A stretch of 18,014 nucleotides of DNA from Candidatus Dadabacteria bacterium (GTDB taxonomy: Bacteria; Desulfobacterota_D; UBA1144; Nemesobacterales; UBA2774). Position 1 is the stretch's first letter; each line of letters starts with the position of its first letter. Location of the stretch: positions 1-18,014 of the forward strand of contig JAHKKQ010000025.1 of NCBI GenBank assembly GCA_020027805.1. The letters are read 5' to 3'. Below, in pieces: positions 7,561 to 14,204 of the stretch. Position numbers and translations under genes: made by a program. The notes under the pieces are model-generated. The model was not told the DNA's origin. It made no database searches and worked only from the letters and a program-made list of their open reading frames with translations.

Positions 7561-8727
7561 TCAGAACTTTGCCTCTTTGAGCCTGTCCACAGCCTGAATT
7601 ATTCTGTCTGTATTGAACGTGGTGGAAACACGCGCATAGCCTTCGCCGTATTTTCCGAATCCTGTACCGGGGGTTACGACAATTCCGGTTTCGGATAAAA
7701 GCTTCGCAGAGAAATCCTTGGACGACAACCCCTCGGGGACTTCAAACCATACGTAAAAAGTGGCCATAGGTTTATTGTAGCTTAAACCTACCTCGTCGAG
7801 ACCCCTGCAAAAAATATCCCTTCGCTCCTGGAATATCTTTATTCTATCCTCGAGGCCGATGTTATAATTTTTCAATGCTTCTATGCCGGCGACCTGAACC
7901 GCCTGAAAAGCGCCCGAATCTATGTTCGTCTTAATCTTCCCGAGCCCCCCGATCGCCTTCTTGTTGCCAACCGCAAAACCAATCCTCCATCCCGTCATGT
8001 TAAACGTCTTTGACAGGGAATGGAACTCGATCCCGACTTCCTTGGCGCCGTCGAACTGGAGGAAACTGGACGGCTTATACCCTTCATACGCCATCTCGGT
8101 ATAGGCGGCGTCGTGACATATAAGGATATTATATTTGACGGCAAAATCCACAAGCTCCTCGTAAAAGTCCCCGCCCGCGACTGCCCCTGTCGGATTGTTC
8201 GGATAGTTCACGAACATTATCCTGGCTTTCTTTGCAATATCCTCCGGAATAGAGCCGAGATCGGGGAGAAATCCGTTCTCCTTGAGAAGCGGGACCGCAA
8301 ACGGAACCCCGCCCGCGAAGCTTATCGATGTCGGGTAAACGGGGTATCCCGGGTCGGTATAGAGACCGATATCCCCGGGGTCGAGGAAGGCAAGAGGAGT
8401 GTGCGCTATTCCTTCCTTGGAGCCGATGAGGGTCACGACCTCGGTCTTGGGGTCGAGCACCACACCAAACCGCTCCTTATACCAACCGGCGACCGCCTCC
8501 CTGAACGAGAGCATGCCCTCATAGGAGGGGTATCTGTGGTTTTGCGGGTCTTCGGCTGCTGCCTTTAACGCCTCGACGATGCGCCGGGGCGTGGGTATAT
8601 CGGGGTCGCCGACGCTCAGGTCTATTATATCCACCCCCTTCGCCCTCATCTCGTTTTTCTTTGCGTCAATTTCTGCGAACAGATATGGCGGAAGGTCCGC
8701 TATTCTCTTCGCCCACTTCAAATCCAT
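7561..8727 (-). CDS. dapL: LL-diaminopimelate aminotransferase (class I/II PLP enzyme)
   Basis: The 388-residue protein is a fold-type I aminotransferase: SVGDPDIPTP (38-47), NYPNNPTG (174-181), PLP-binding D206 and Y209, and Schiff-base lysine K240 in HSLSKTFNMTGWRIG. The opening (AKRIADLPPYLFAEID, IIDLSVGDPD) matches the DapL family, which converts tetrahydrodipicolinate directly to LL-diaminopimelate for lysine and peptidoglycan synthesis, bypassing the succinylase or acetylase steps. The ATG has an AAAGGAG ribosome site, and a good promoter lies 40-68 bases upstream. A closely related aminotransferase of other specificity (such as aspartate or MalY-like) is possible, since close paralogues share these motifs. 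Confidence 0.87.
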   Translation of the reverse strand: MDLKWAKRIADLPPYLFAEIDAKKNEMRAKGVDIIDLSVGDPDIPTPRRIVEALKAAAEDPQNHRYPSYEGMLSFREAVAGWYKERFGVVLDPKTEVVTLIGSKEGIAHTPLAFLDPGDIGLYTDPGYPVYPTSISFAGGVPFAVPLLKENGFLPDLGSIPEDIAKKARIMFVNYPNNPTGAVAGGDFYEELVDFAVKYNILICHDAAYTEMAYEGYKPSSFLQFDGAKEVGIEFHSLSKTFNMTGWRIGFAVGNKKAIGGLGKIKTNIDSGAFQAVQVAGIEALKNYNIGLEDRIKIFQERRDIFCRGLDEVGLSYNKPMATFYVWFEVPEGLSSKDFSAKLLSETGIVVTPGTGFGKYGEGYARVSTTFNTDRIIQAVDRLKEAKF

Positions 8728-8766
8728 ATAAAATTCTCCTTTGTTTCTCCCCTTTTGGGATTTTCT

Positions 8767-8795
8767 ATCATAACTAACCTATCGTATTAGAGCAA
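8767..8795 (-). promoter_or_regulatory. Candidate sigma70 promoter of dapL and the glycosyltransferase
   Basis: Minus strand TTGCTC (8790-8795), a 17-base spacer and TATGAT (8767-8772) lie about 40 bases before the dapL ATG. Confidence 0.6.
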
Positions 8796-8815
8796 GAAGG
8801 AGCCGGCCGGGCTCC
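8795..8815 (-). terminator. Possible terminator of the plsC-like gene
   Basis: On the minus strand GGAGCC and GGCTCC (8799-8815) pair with a five-base loop, followed by a short TTCTT. It lies 66 bases past the plsC stop and directly before the dapL -35 box. The T-run is weak. A smaller GGACT/AGTCC hairpin lies closer to the stop. Confidence 0.4.
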
Positions 8816-8880
8816 CGGTCAGGCGGCGGATAATATAGACACACCGGAGCCCCGGGGACTTTGAGTCCGCGGTTCCTGAC

Positions 8881-9654
8881 TTACATGCCTTTATATGCCC
8901 CGCTTATTCTTTCAAACGCGATTTTAGCCGATTCCTTTCTCGCATAGCCGGGCGGTATTACCTCAAGCTCCGTAAGATCGACGCTTATCGATCTCAGGCT
9001 GAGGAGCCTGAAAAAATGCTCGTAGAATGTAATATCGCCGTAAAAATAAACCAGCCGGCCGTTCCGGGCGTCTATATCCTCTCCGTTTATCTTTCTGTAC
9101 CTGACACAGAGGGGCAGGACACTTACGCCGCTCCCCGCCTGTGCATCGAGAAAGGAGGTTTTGAAGGGCTTGACCTCCCCGCCGTCCGACGTCGTCCCTT
9201 CCGGGAAGAGGACGACATTGAACCCCATATTTAGTATATTCTTTATATGCTGCATATCTTGCAGGAGGCGCGACCTGTTCCGCCTCTCTACGAAGACTCC
9301 TCCCGAGTACTTGATGATGGTTCCCAGAAGGAATGTATCCTCGAGCTCGGAGTTGGCAATGAACACCGCGGGGACGGTGGAGAAAATCACGAAGATGTCC
9401 AGATAAGAAAGGTGGTTCGAGATCACGAGGTAATTCTCCTTACCTCTCACGAGCTTGTTGATATTTCTCAGTCCGACCTTTACGCCGAGCACCATGAGCG
9501 CGGCCCGGAGATATAAGGACGATATGCGTGAGAAATACCTGAGCTTTGCCATTTTGTCGCCTACGATCAGGTCGACGCAGAACGATATCGGGAGAAAGGT
9601 AACTACCAGAATTACGAAGGCGAGTATCTTAACGGTTTTAATAACCCAGACCAT
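8881..9654 (-). CDS. 1-acyl-sn-glycerol-3-phosphate acyltransferase-like (PlsC family)
   Basis: Starting at the ATG at 9654, this is a 257-residue protein with an N-terminal membrane helix (about 7-30) and a PlsC/LPLAT domain: catalytic NHLSYLD (H81, D86), GGVFVERRNR (118-127) and FPEGTTS (150-156). Such enzymes transfer an acyl chain to lysophosphatidate or a related acceptor at the inner membrane. A frame extension to a TTG at 9705 exists, but the ATG has a GGAG site seven bases before it and begins at the membrane helix, so it is preferred. The gene is divergent from the MidA-type methyltransferase with an 87-base shared promoter region. Substrate is uncertain; ornithine-lipid or other lysolipid acyltransferases share these motifs. 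Confidence 0.85.
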   Translation of the reverse strand: MVWVIKTVKILAFVILVVTFLPISFCVDLIVGDKMAKLRYFSRISSLYLRAALMVLGVKVGLRNINKLVRGKENYLVISNHLSYLDIFVIFSTVPAVFIANSELEDTFLLGTIIKYSGGVFVERRNRSRLLQDMQHIKNILNMGFNVVLFPEGTTSDGGEVKPFKTSFLDAQAGSGVSVLPLCVRYRKINGEDIDARNGRLVYFYGDITFYEHFFRLLSLRSISVDLTELEVIPPGYARKESAKIAFERISGAYKGM

Positions 9655-9741
9655 ATATCTCCATCCGAAGCCGGTCCACCTTTGGGTGAGACAGGTGTGA
9701 TACAATTATTACCGATATAATTTACTCCACAGATTTGCAAC
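9655..9741. promoter_or_regulatory. Divergent promoter region, plsC-like and midA-like genes
   Basis: The plus strand has a perfect TATAAT (9716-9721) 20 bases before the midA ATG, but no matching -35 at 16-18 bases. On the minus strand TTGCAA (9731-9736 reversed) with a TATATC about 15 bases on is the best candidate. Both are weak calls. Confidence 0.3.
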
Positions 9742-10899
9742 ATGGAAATGAACCCTTTAGCCGAAATAATAAAATCGGAGATTGAAAAAAAAGGCAGGCT
9801 GACTTTTTCCGAATACATGGAGGAGGCGCTTTACCACCCCGGGCTCGGATACTATACGTCCGGTGAGTCGGGGATCGGGAAGCGCGGGGACTATTACACG
9901 AGTCCAAGCGTGGATCCCGCTTTCGGCGAGGTGCTGGCAGGGTTTATCGCGAAATCCAGGAGCCTGATAAACGAGCCCCTTCTCCGCGTTATCGAGTTCG
10001 GCGGGGGGACGGGGACACTCGCTGCCGACATACTCGATTCGCTCGCGCGGAATCACCCGGATTGTTACGAGATGACGGAATACATGCTAATAGAAAAAGG
10101 GGGACGGGGACATGATGCGGCGGACAAGGCGCTCGACAAGCACGGGGCAAAGATCAAATATGCGTCCTCTCTATCCGAAACAGGCCCGGGAGGAGCCGTC
10201 GGGATTATTTTATCGAACGAGCTCGTGGACGCTCTTCCCTTCCATAGGGTTAGATTCCAGAAAGGCGCTATGAAAGAGGTTTTCGTTACACTCAGGGAGG
10301 GTGAATTCGAAGAAATCACCGGCGAGCCGAGCACATCGGGGCTCGGCGAATACTTTAACGGCTATGAGATTATGTTTCGCGAGGGCCAGGAGGCCGAAGT
10401 AAATCTAAACGCCGGCAGATGGCTCGGAGAGGCGCAGAAGGGGCTTGGAAAGGGCTTTGTACTGACAATAGACTATGGGTTCCTTGCACGAGAGCTATAC
10501 AGCCCTGAAAGGATGAAGGGCACATACAAGTGCATGTATAAGCATACGATCGGCGAGGACCCATACATCAACATCGGCAGGCAGGACATCACGGCCCATG
10601 TCGATTTCAGCAACCTGATAAGGGCCGGCGAATCCCTGGGACTGGAAACTAGTAAATATACGACGCAGGGTCAGTTCCTAATCGACTGGGGCGTGCTCGA
10701 TATAATGACAAGTCCATCCGGGCGGGACGGCTCATCGGGCCGCGAAGCGCGCGGCAGAAACGCGGCCATAAAGAACCTATTCCTTCCCGGTTCCATGGGA
10801 AGCAGCTTCAAAGTGCTCCTGCAGGCGAAGAACCTGGATGTAACCGGTCAGGGCTTCTACCCTGAATCACCATTAAAATTAAGCTTCGGTGTAGTTTAA
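9742..10899 (+). CDS. SAM-dependent methyltransferase of the MidA/NDUFAF7 family
   Basis: The 385-residue protein shows the family hallmarks: an N-terminal FSEYMEEALYHPGLGYYTS (23-40), the RGDYYTSP block (48-55), the SAM-binding EFGGGTGTLAAD (85-96) and SNELVDALPFHRV (158-170). In mitochondria the homologue NDUFAF7 methylates an arginine of a complex I subunit; the bacterial target is not established. The protein is cytoplasmic and of typical length. Two in-frame ATGs (9742 and 9748) are possible and neither has a strong ribosome site; the first is used here. It stands alone: about 100 bases with no clear terminator separate it from the tetR promoter. Confidence 0.88.
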   Translation: MEMNPLAEIIKSEIEKKGRLTFSEYMEEALYHPGLGYYTSGESGIGKRGDYYTSPSVDPAFGEVLAGFIAKSRSLINEPLLRVIEFGGGTGTLAADILDSLARNHPDCYEMTEYMLIEKGGRGHDAADKALDKHGAKIKYASSLSETGPGGAVGIILSNELVDALPFHRVRFQKGAMKEVFVTLREGEFEEITGEPSTSGLGEYFNGYEIMFREGQEAEVNLNAGRWLGEAQKGLGKGFVLTIDYGFLARELYSPERMKGTYKCMYKHTIGEDPYINIGRQDITAHVDFSNLIRAGESLGLETSKYTTQGQFLIDWGVLDIMTSPSGRDGSSGREARGRNAAIKNLFLPGSMGSSFKVLLQAKNLDVTGQGFYPESPLKLSFGVV

Positions 10900-10998
10900 A
10901 TATCCGGATACCCTCCAACCTGACTTTAATTGAACCTGATCCTGGTTTATTCCATCCACTGATCAAAGAGGGTTATCGATTCCTGACTAAATAACCTC

Positions 10999-11027
10999 TT
11001 GACATGGACATCAATAGAATATATTAT
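10999..11027 (+). promoter_or_regulatory. Strong sigma70-type promoter of the tetR-cmd operon
   Basis: TTGACA (10999-11004), exactly 17 bases, then TATTAT (11022-11027). The expected transcription start is about 11034. An inverted repeat AGAGGGTTAT (10967-10976) / ATAACCTCT (10991-10999), with one bulged G, ends at the -35 box. Confidence 0.8.
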
Positions 11028-11050
11028 TAGGACTGTCCAGTCAGTACTAA
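11027..11050. promoter_or_regulatory. Probable TetR operator over the transcription start
   Basis: An imperfect 24-base palindrome: TTAG (11027-11030) matches CTAA (11047-11050) and ACTG (11032-11035) matches CAGT (11042-11045), all about the same centre. A second nested palindrome, GACTG-TC-CAGTC (11031-11042), is perfect. It overlaps the last base of the -10 box and the start point, so bound repressor would block transcription. Binding by the downstream TetR protein is inferred. Confidence 0.65.
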
Positions 11051-11073
11051 ACAATGGGTGGGGGAAAGCAAGT

Positions 11074-11655
11074 TTGAATAAAAGCAAAGAAAGAATACTC
11101 GCAAGCGCGAAAGAGCTCTTCCACGAATACGGCTTTCAGCAGACATCGGTCGACGAGATACTCAAAAAGAGCGGTGTAACAAAAAGCAATTTCTACTATC
11201 ACTTCAAGAGCAAAGAAGAATTAGGCCTGATAATACTCCAAAGATTCATAACCATTTACGAATCTGACGTTTTGATAAAAACGCTCGGCAACAAATCCCT
11301 CAGCCCGTCCGGGAGGCTTGTCGAATTCTACAATTCAGTCAAGACATTTCACATAAACCTGGAGAATCCGAGGGGATGCCCCTTCGGAAATATGGCAATC
11401 GAAATGAGCGGATCAAACGAAAATTTCAGGGAAAAGCTTTCGGCGTTTTTTAACTCCTGGGAGAAGATCATCGAAGAATGCATAAACGAGGGCATGAACT
11501 CAGGGGATTTTCGCGGAGACCTTCCCCCGGGAGTAGTCGCCCAGTTAATACTTTCACACCTGGAAGGGGCGATAATGATGGTTAAAACACACAGGTCATT
11601 AGAACCGCTTTCTTCGGGGAGCGAGACTATAATGAGGCTTTTAAAGGCTGCCTGA
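11074..11655 (+). CDS. TetR/AcrR-family transcriptional regulator
   Basis: The 193-residue protein has an N-terminal TetR helix-turn-helix: RILASAKELFHEYGF (7-21), TSVDEILKKSGVTKSNFYYHFKSK spanning 24-47, then LGLIILQRF. The C-terminal half is a ligand domain with RGCPFGNMAIE (C102) and a second cysteine C136, a layout seen in TetR proteins that respond to electrophiles or oxidants. The start is taken as TTG at 11074: it has a G-rich site (GGGGGAAAG, 11060-11068) and lies 40 bases past the predicted transcription start. The same frame is open back to 10999, but that stretch is the promoter. It probably represses its own operon with the downstream AhpD-like gene (22-base gap). The signal is unknown. 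Confidence 0.88.
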   Translation: MNKSKERILASAKELFHEYGFQQTSVDEILKKSGVTKSNFYYHFKSKEELGLIILQRFITIYESDVLIKTLGNKSLSPSGRLVEFYNSVKTFHINLENPRGCPFGNMAIEMSGSNENFREKLSAFFNSWEKIIEECINEGMNSGDFRGDLPPGVVAQLILSHLEGAIMMVKTHRSLEPLSSGSETIMRLLKAA

Positions 11656-11677
11656 TTAAATTCGAGGGAGGTATTAT

Positions 11678-12385
11678 ATGTCGGAATACTTATTCAAAAG
11701 TGATATATCGAGCGATATGGCGCTCTTCAAAGAATTAAATCCGGACCTCCACGGGGCTTGGATGAACCTGCACAACGGGGTATTCGAGGACGGCGCCCTT
11801 TCCCAGAAAGAGAAACAGCTGATAGCCGTCGCCGGAGCTCATATTACGCGGTGCCCTTACTGTATAAGATCGAGGGTCAGGCTATCTAAAAACCTTGGGG
11901 CCTCGGACCAGGAAATTATAGAGGCGATCTATGTTGCATTCAGATTCGCCATGGGGGGGGCCTATGCCTACTCGAGCATTGCGTTTGAGGCCCATGACGC
12001 CCTCGAGCATAATATCCCCCTCACTGAAGGACACTTCTTCAAAAAGGATATAACCAAAGAGATAAACGAATTCAGCAAATGCAGCGGAGACAACTCCGAA
12101 GCCTTTAAGGAGTTCACAAAGAAGGTATTCGCGGAGGGAGCGCTGAGTAAAGACTTCAAGCGAGGGCTTATCGGGCTTGCCTGCGGGCACATGACGAAGT
12201 GCCCATACTGCATCAGGGGCTGCGTAAAGGACGCGAGGAGCGCCGGTATCACGAAAGAACAAATGGCCGAAGCCATAAATGTCGGCATGGTCATGTCGGC
12301 AGGCGCCTGTTTCGCCTATACGAGCATTGCTATGGACACCCTCGCGGGTATGAATGAAAAAAGTAAGGCCAAGGCCGCTAAATAA
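11678..12385 (+). CDS. Tandem carboxymuconolactone decarboxylase (AhpD-like) domain protein
   Basis: The 235-residue protein contains two copies of the CMD/AhpD fold, at about 20-110 and 140-225. Each has a CxxC pair in the same context: RCPYCIRSRV (C59, C62) and KCPYCIRGCV (C175, C178), each followed by a glycine turn and an alanine-rich YAY[ST]SIA helix. AhpD-like proteins act as thiol-disulfide reductants for peroxidases, and others as decarboxylases. The usual CxxCxxxH histidine is replaced by R66 in the first copy and C182 in the second, so the standard AhpD proton relay is altered in both. A strong GAGGGAGG site (11664-11671) precedes the ATG. Control by the upstream TetR suggests an induced stress or detoxification role; the substrate is unknown. 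Confidence 0.87.
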   Translation: MSEYLFKSDISSDMALFKELNPDLHGAWMNLHNGVFEDGALSQKEKQLIAVAGAHITRCPYCIRSRVRLSKNLGASDQEIIEAIYVAFRFAMGGAYAYSSIAFEAHDALEHNIPLTEGHFFKKDITKEINEFSKCSGDNSEAFKEFTKKVFAEGALSKDFKRGLIGLACGHMTKCPYCIRGCVKDARSAGITKEQMAEAINVGMVMSAGACFAYTSIAMDTLAGMNEKSKAKAAK

Positions 12386-12430
12386 AGAGACCGCCTGGTT
12401 AATTTCTCAAACCGGAGACCCATCCCGTGC

Positions 12431-12461
12431 GGGAGGGCTGAGGAGACCGCCTTCAGCTCCC
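12431..12461. other. Imperfect hairpin downstream of the AhpD-like gene
   Basis: GGGAG (12431-12435) and CTGA (12438-12441) pair with TCAG (12453-12456) and CTCCC (12457-12461), with two bulged G residues. No T-run follows, so it is at best a weak terminator. Confidence 0.3.
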
Positions 12462-12527
12462 CTGGCATGAACGGATTTAGACACATCCCGTCAAATCTAA
12501 GCAACCGGCATCAAAAGACAAATTATT

Positions 12528-12554
12528 CATAATAGCACCTCCGGGGCTATTATG
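12528..12554. repeat. Perfect inverted repeat in the mnmE leader
   Basis: CATAATAGC (12528-12536) and GCTATTATG (12546-12554) are perfect nine-base arms with a nine-base loop (ACCTCCGGG). It ends 16 bases before the mnmE ATG and has no T-run. It could be a regulator site or a leader hairpin. A DnaA-box-like TTATCCACC (12560-12568, 8 of 9) lies between it and the ATG. Confidence 0.5.
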
Positions 12555-12570
12555 TTACCTTATCCACCTG

Positions 12571-13977
12571 ATGAACCGGTATTTAATAACGAACGAAGAC
12601 ACAATCGCGGCTATCGCCACACCGCCCGGCAGCGGCAGCATAGCCATCATCAGGATCAGCGGGCCAAAATCCTCCGAGATACCGGAGCTCATTTTCAGAC
12701 CCGGACGGGGAAACATCAGAGGGAGGGTGCTGGAGCCGCACCGCCTGTATCACGGACACATAGTTAATCCCTCAACTCACGACATCGCAGACGAGGTTCT
12801 ATGCGTACTAATGAGGTCCCCCAATTCATACACCGGTGAGGACGTCGTCGAAATTCATTCACATGGCGGACACCTGGTTCCGAAAAGAATACTCGAGATA
12901 CTATTCAGCCTGGGGATAAGGCCGGCAAACCCGGGGGAATTCTCACTCAGGGCATTTTTAAACGGCAAAATGGACCTCCCGCAGGCCGAGGCCGTTTCCG
13001 ACATTATCAATGCCCGCACGGAAGAGGGCCTGAAACAGGCGGAGCTCCAGCTCGAAGGGGTCCTCTCGCAGAGGATAGGCGTATTCAAGGAACAAACACT
13101 CGACATATTGGCCGAAATAGAGGCACAGGTGGACTTTCCCGAAGATGAAATTGACCCGATCGCCAAGGATGGCATGGTCAATCGGATAAACAGCCTCAGA
13201 TCTGGCATACACACACTGCATGAAACGTACGAGGAAGGACGCACTCTCAAGCACGGCGTCAAGACCGCCATACTAGGTAAGCCGAACGTAGGGAAATCGA
13301 GCCTCTTGAATATGCTTTTGATGAAGGAAAGGGCTATAGTGAGCCCGCTGCCCGGCACAACAAGGGATTTCATTGAAGAGAGCATAGATGTGAGAGGGAT
13401 ACCATTGGTACTGATCGACACTGCGGGAATCAGAAAGACCTATGACGAGATCGAGCATGAAGGGGTCAGACTCGCTAAGAAAAAGGCGGAAGAGGCGGAG
13501 CTTCTGCTCGTAGTGCTAGACGGGAGCGAGGCGCTCGACAGCGACGACACGGAAGTACTACAAGGGGCAGCCGGCAGGAGAGCCATCTTCATACTCAACA
13601 AGTCCGATAGAGGCATCAAATTGACACCGGAGGCCCTGCCCTCTGTCATCCATCCGGACAGTATCGTTCATACCTCGGCCAGGCTGGGCACCGGGATAGA
13701 AGAGCTGAAGGATTCAATCAGCAGGCTGCTCACCGGCGGGAATGCCCATAGGGACGGCAGCGAGATCATTCTGACCGAGCTCAGGCATAAACTCGCCCTC
13801 GAAAAGGCTGCGAGCGGACTGACCTCTTTCCTTAAACTGCTGAAAAACGGGGATTCGCCGGAGTTCCTTGCCATCGAGCTCAGGGCCGCCCTGGACTCCC
13901 TGGGCGAAATAACGGGCGAGGTCACAACCGAAGAGATCCTTGGCAGGATATTCAGCAAATTTTGCATTGGGAAATAG
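12571..13977 (+). CDS. mnmE: tRNA-modification GTPase MnmE (TrmE)
   Basis: The 468-residue protein is a full-length MnmE, which with MnmG makes the 5-carboxymethylaminomethyl group on U34 of several tRNAs. The N-terminal domain opens DTIAAIATPPGSGSIAIIRISG (within 10-31), and EIHSHGG (94-100) is the folate-binding region. The inserted GTPase domain has G1 GKPNVGKS (236-243), G2 TTRD (263-266), G3 DTAG (283-286) and G4 NKSD (343-346). The C-terminal FCIGK with the catalytic-site cysteine C465 is intact. The ATG at 12571 fits the family start, but there is no clear ribosome site. mnmG, rsmG, parA and parB, often adjacent, are not in the window; the gene is followed by parS and convergent pabC. 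Confidence 0.97.
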   Translation: MNRYLITNEDTIAAIATPPGSGSIAIIRISGPKSSEIPELIFRPGRGNIRGRVLEPHRLYHGHIVNPSTHDIADEVLCVLMRSPNSYTGEDVVEIHSHGGHLVPKRILEILFSLGIRPANPGEFSLRAFLNGKMDLPQAEAVSDIINARTEEGLKQAELQLEGVLSQRIGVFKEQTLDILAEIEAQVDFPEDEIDPIAKDGMVNRINSLRSGIHTLHETYEEGRTLKHGVKTAILGKPNVGKSSLLNMLLMKERAIVSPLPGTTRDFIEESIDVRGIPLVLIDTAGIRKTYDEIEHEGVRLAKKKAEEAELLLVVLDGSEALDSDDTEVLQGAAGRRAIFILNKSDRGIKLTPEALPSVIHPDSIVHTSARLGTGIEELKDSISRLLTGGNAHRDGSEIILTELRHKLALEKAASGLTSFLKLLKNGDSPEFLAIELRAALDSLGEITGEVTTEEILGRIFSKFCIGK

Positions 13978-13989
13978 GGTGTTATGGAA

Positions 13990-14005
13990 TGTTTCACGTG
14001 AAACA
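13990..14005. promoter_or_regulatory. parS: Chromosomal centromere site parS (perfect consensus)
   Basis: TGTTTCACGTGAAACA is an exact 16-base palindrome identical to the widely conserved ParB/Spo0J binding site. It starts 13 bases after the mnmE stop. In most bacteria parS sites lie near the replication origin, where ParB loads and, with ParA and SMC, separates the chromosomes. Confidence 0.92.
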
Positions 14006-14022
14006 TCCACAATTGTGGATAA
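14005..14022. promoter_or_regulatory. Palindromic DnaA-box pair abutting parS
   Basis: ATCCACAATTGTGGAT (14005-14020) is a perfect 16-base palindrome sharing its first base with parS. Its right half extends to TGTGGATAA (14014-14022), the exact consensus DnaA box on the minus strand; the left half is a weaker box (7 of 9). Confidence 0.7.
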
Positions 14023-14111
14023 AAATCTTCACATTTATTAAGGGCACATTAAGAAGGTTTATTGTGCAATGACAGGCTGTTACGCTTTTATTGCCGCCGT
14101 GTCTCCAACTT

Positions 14112-14160
14112 TTGTCCACAATTCTTCCACGATTTTTTAATTTTCCTTTATTTTTCAGGA
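14112..14160. promoter_or_regulatory. Second DnaA-box-like site and T-rich tract (possible unwinding element)
   Basis: TTGTCCACA (14112-14120) matches the DnaA box at 8 of 9 positions. TCCACAATT recurs at 14006-14014 and 14115-14123. Bases 14132-14156 are almost entirely A/T with long T-runs, as expected of a DNA unwinding element. Calling this an origin is inference. Confidence 0.45.
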
Positions 14161-14204
14161 AGTTGAGAAATCGCAGCATTGATTCTCCGTTGTCAGGCTG
14201 GAAT

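Noticed and set aside
9655..9705. N-terminal extension of the plsC-like protein to TTG 9705
   Set aside because: The ATG at 9654 has a GGAG site and starts at the membrane helix; the extension runs into the divergent promoter.
10999..11073. N-terminal extension of tetR starting at TTG 10999
   Set aside because: The stretch is a -35/-10 promoter and palindromic operator, and the extra 25 residues are not part of a TetR fold; TTG 11074 has the ribosome site.
12552..12767. 71-codon frame overlapping the start of mnmE
   Set aside because: Out of frame with a clearly complete MnmE and of unnatural composition (His/Arg/Gln-rich).
14069..14140. 23-codon open frame in the mnmE-pabC gap
   Set aside because: It covers the DnaA-box and T-rich tract, has poor start context and no recognisable protein features.
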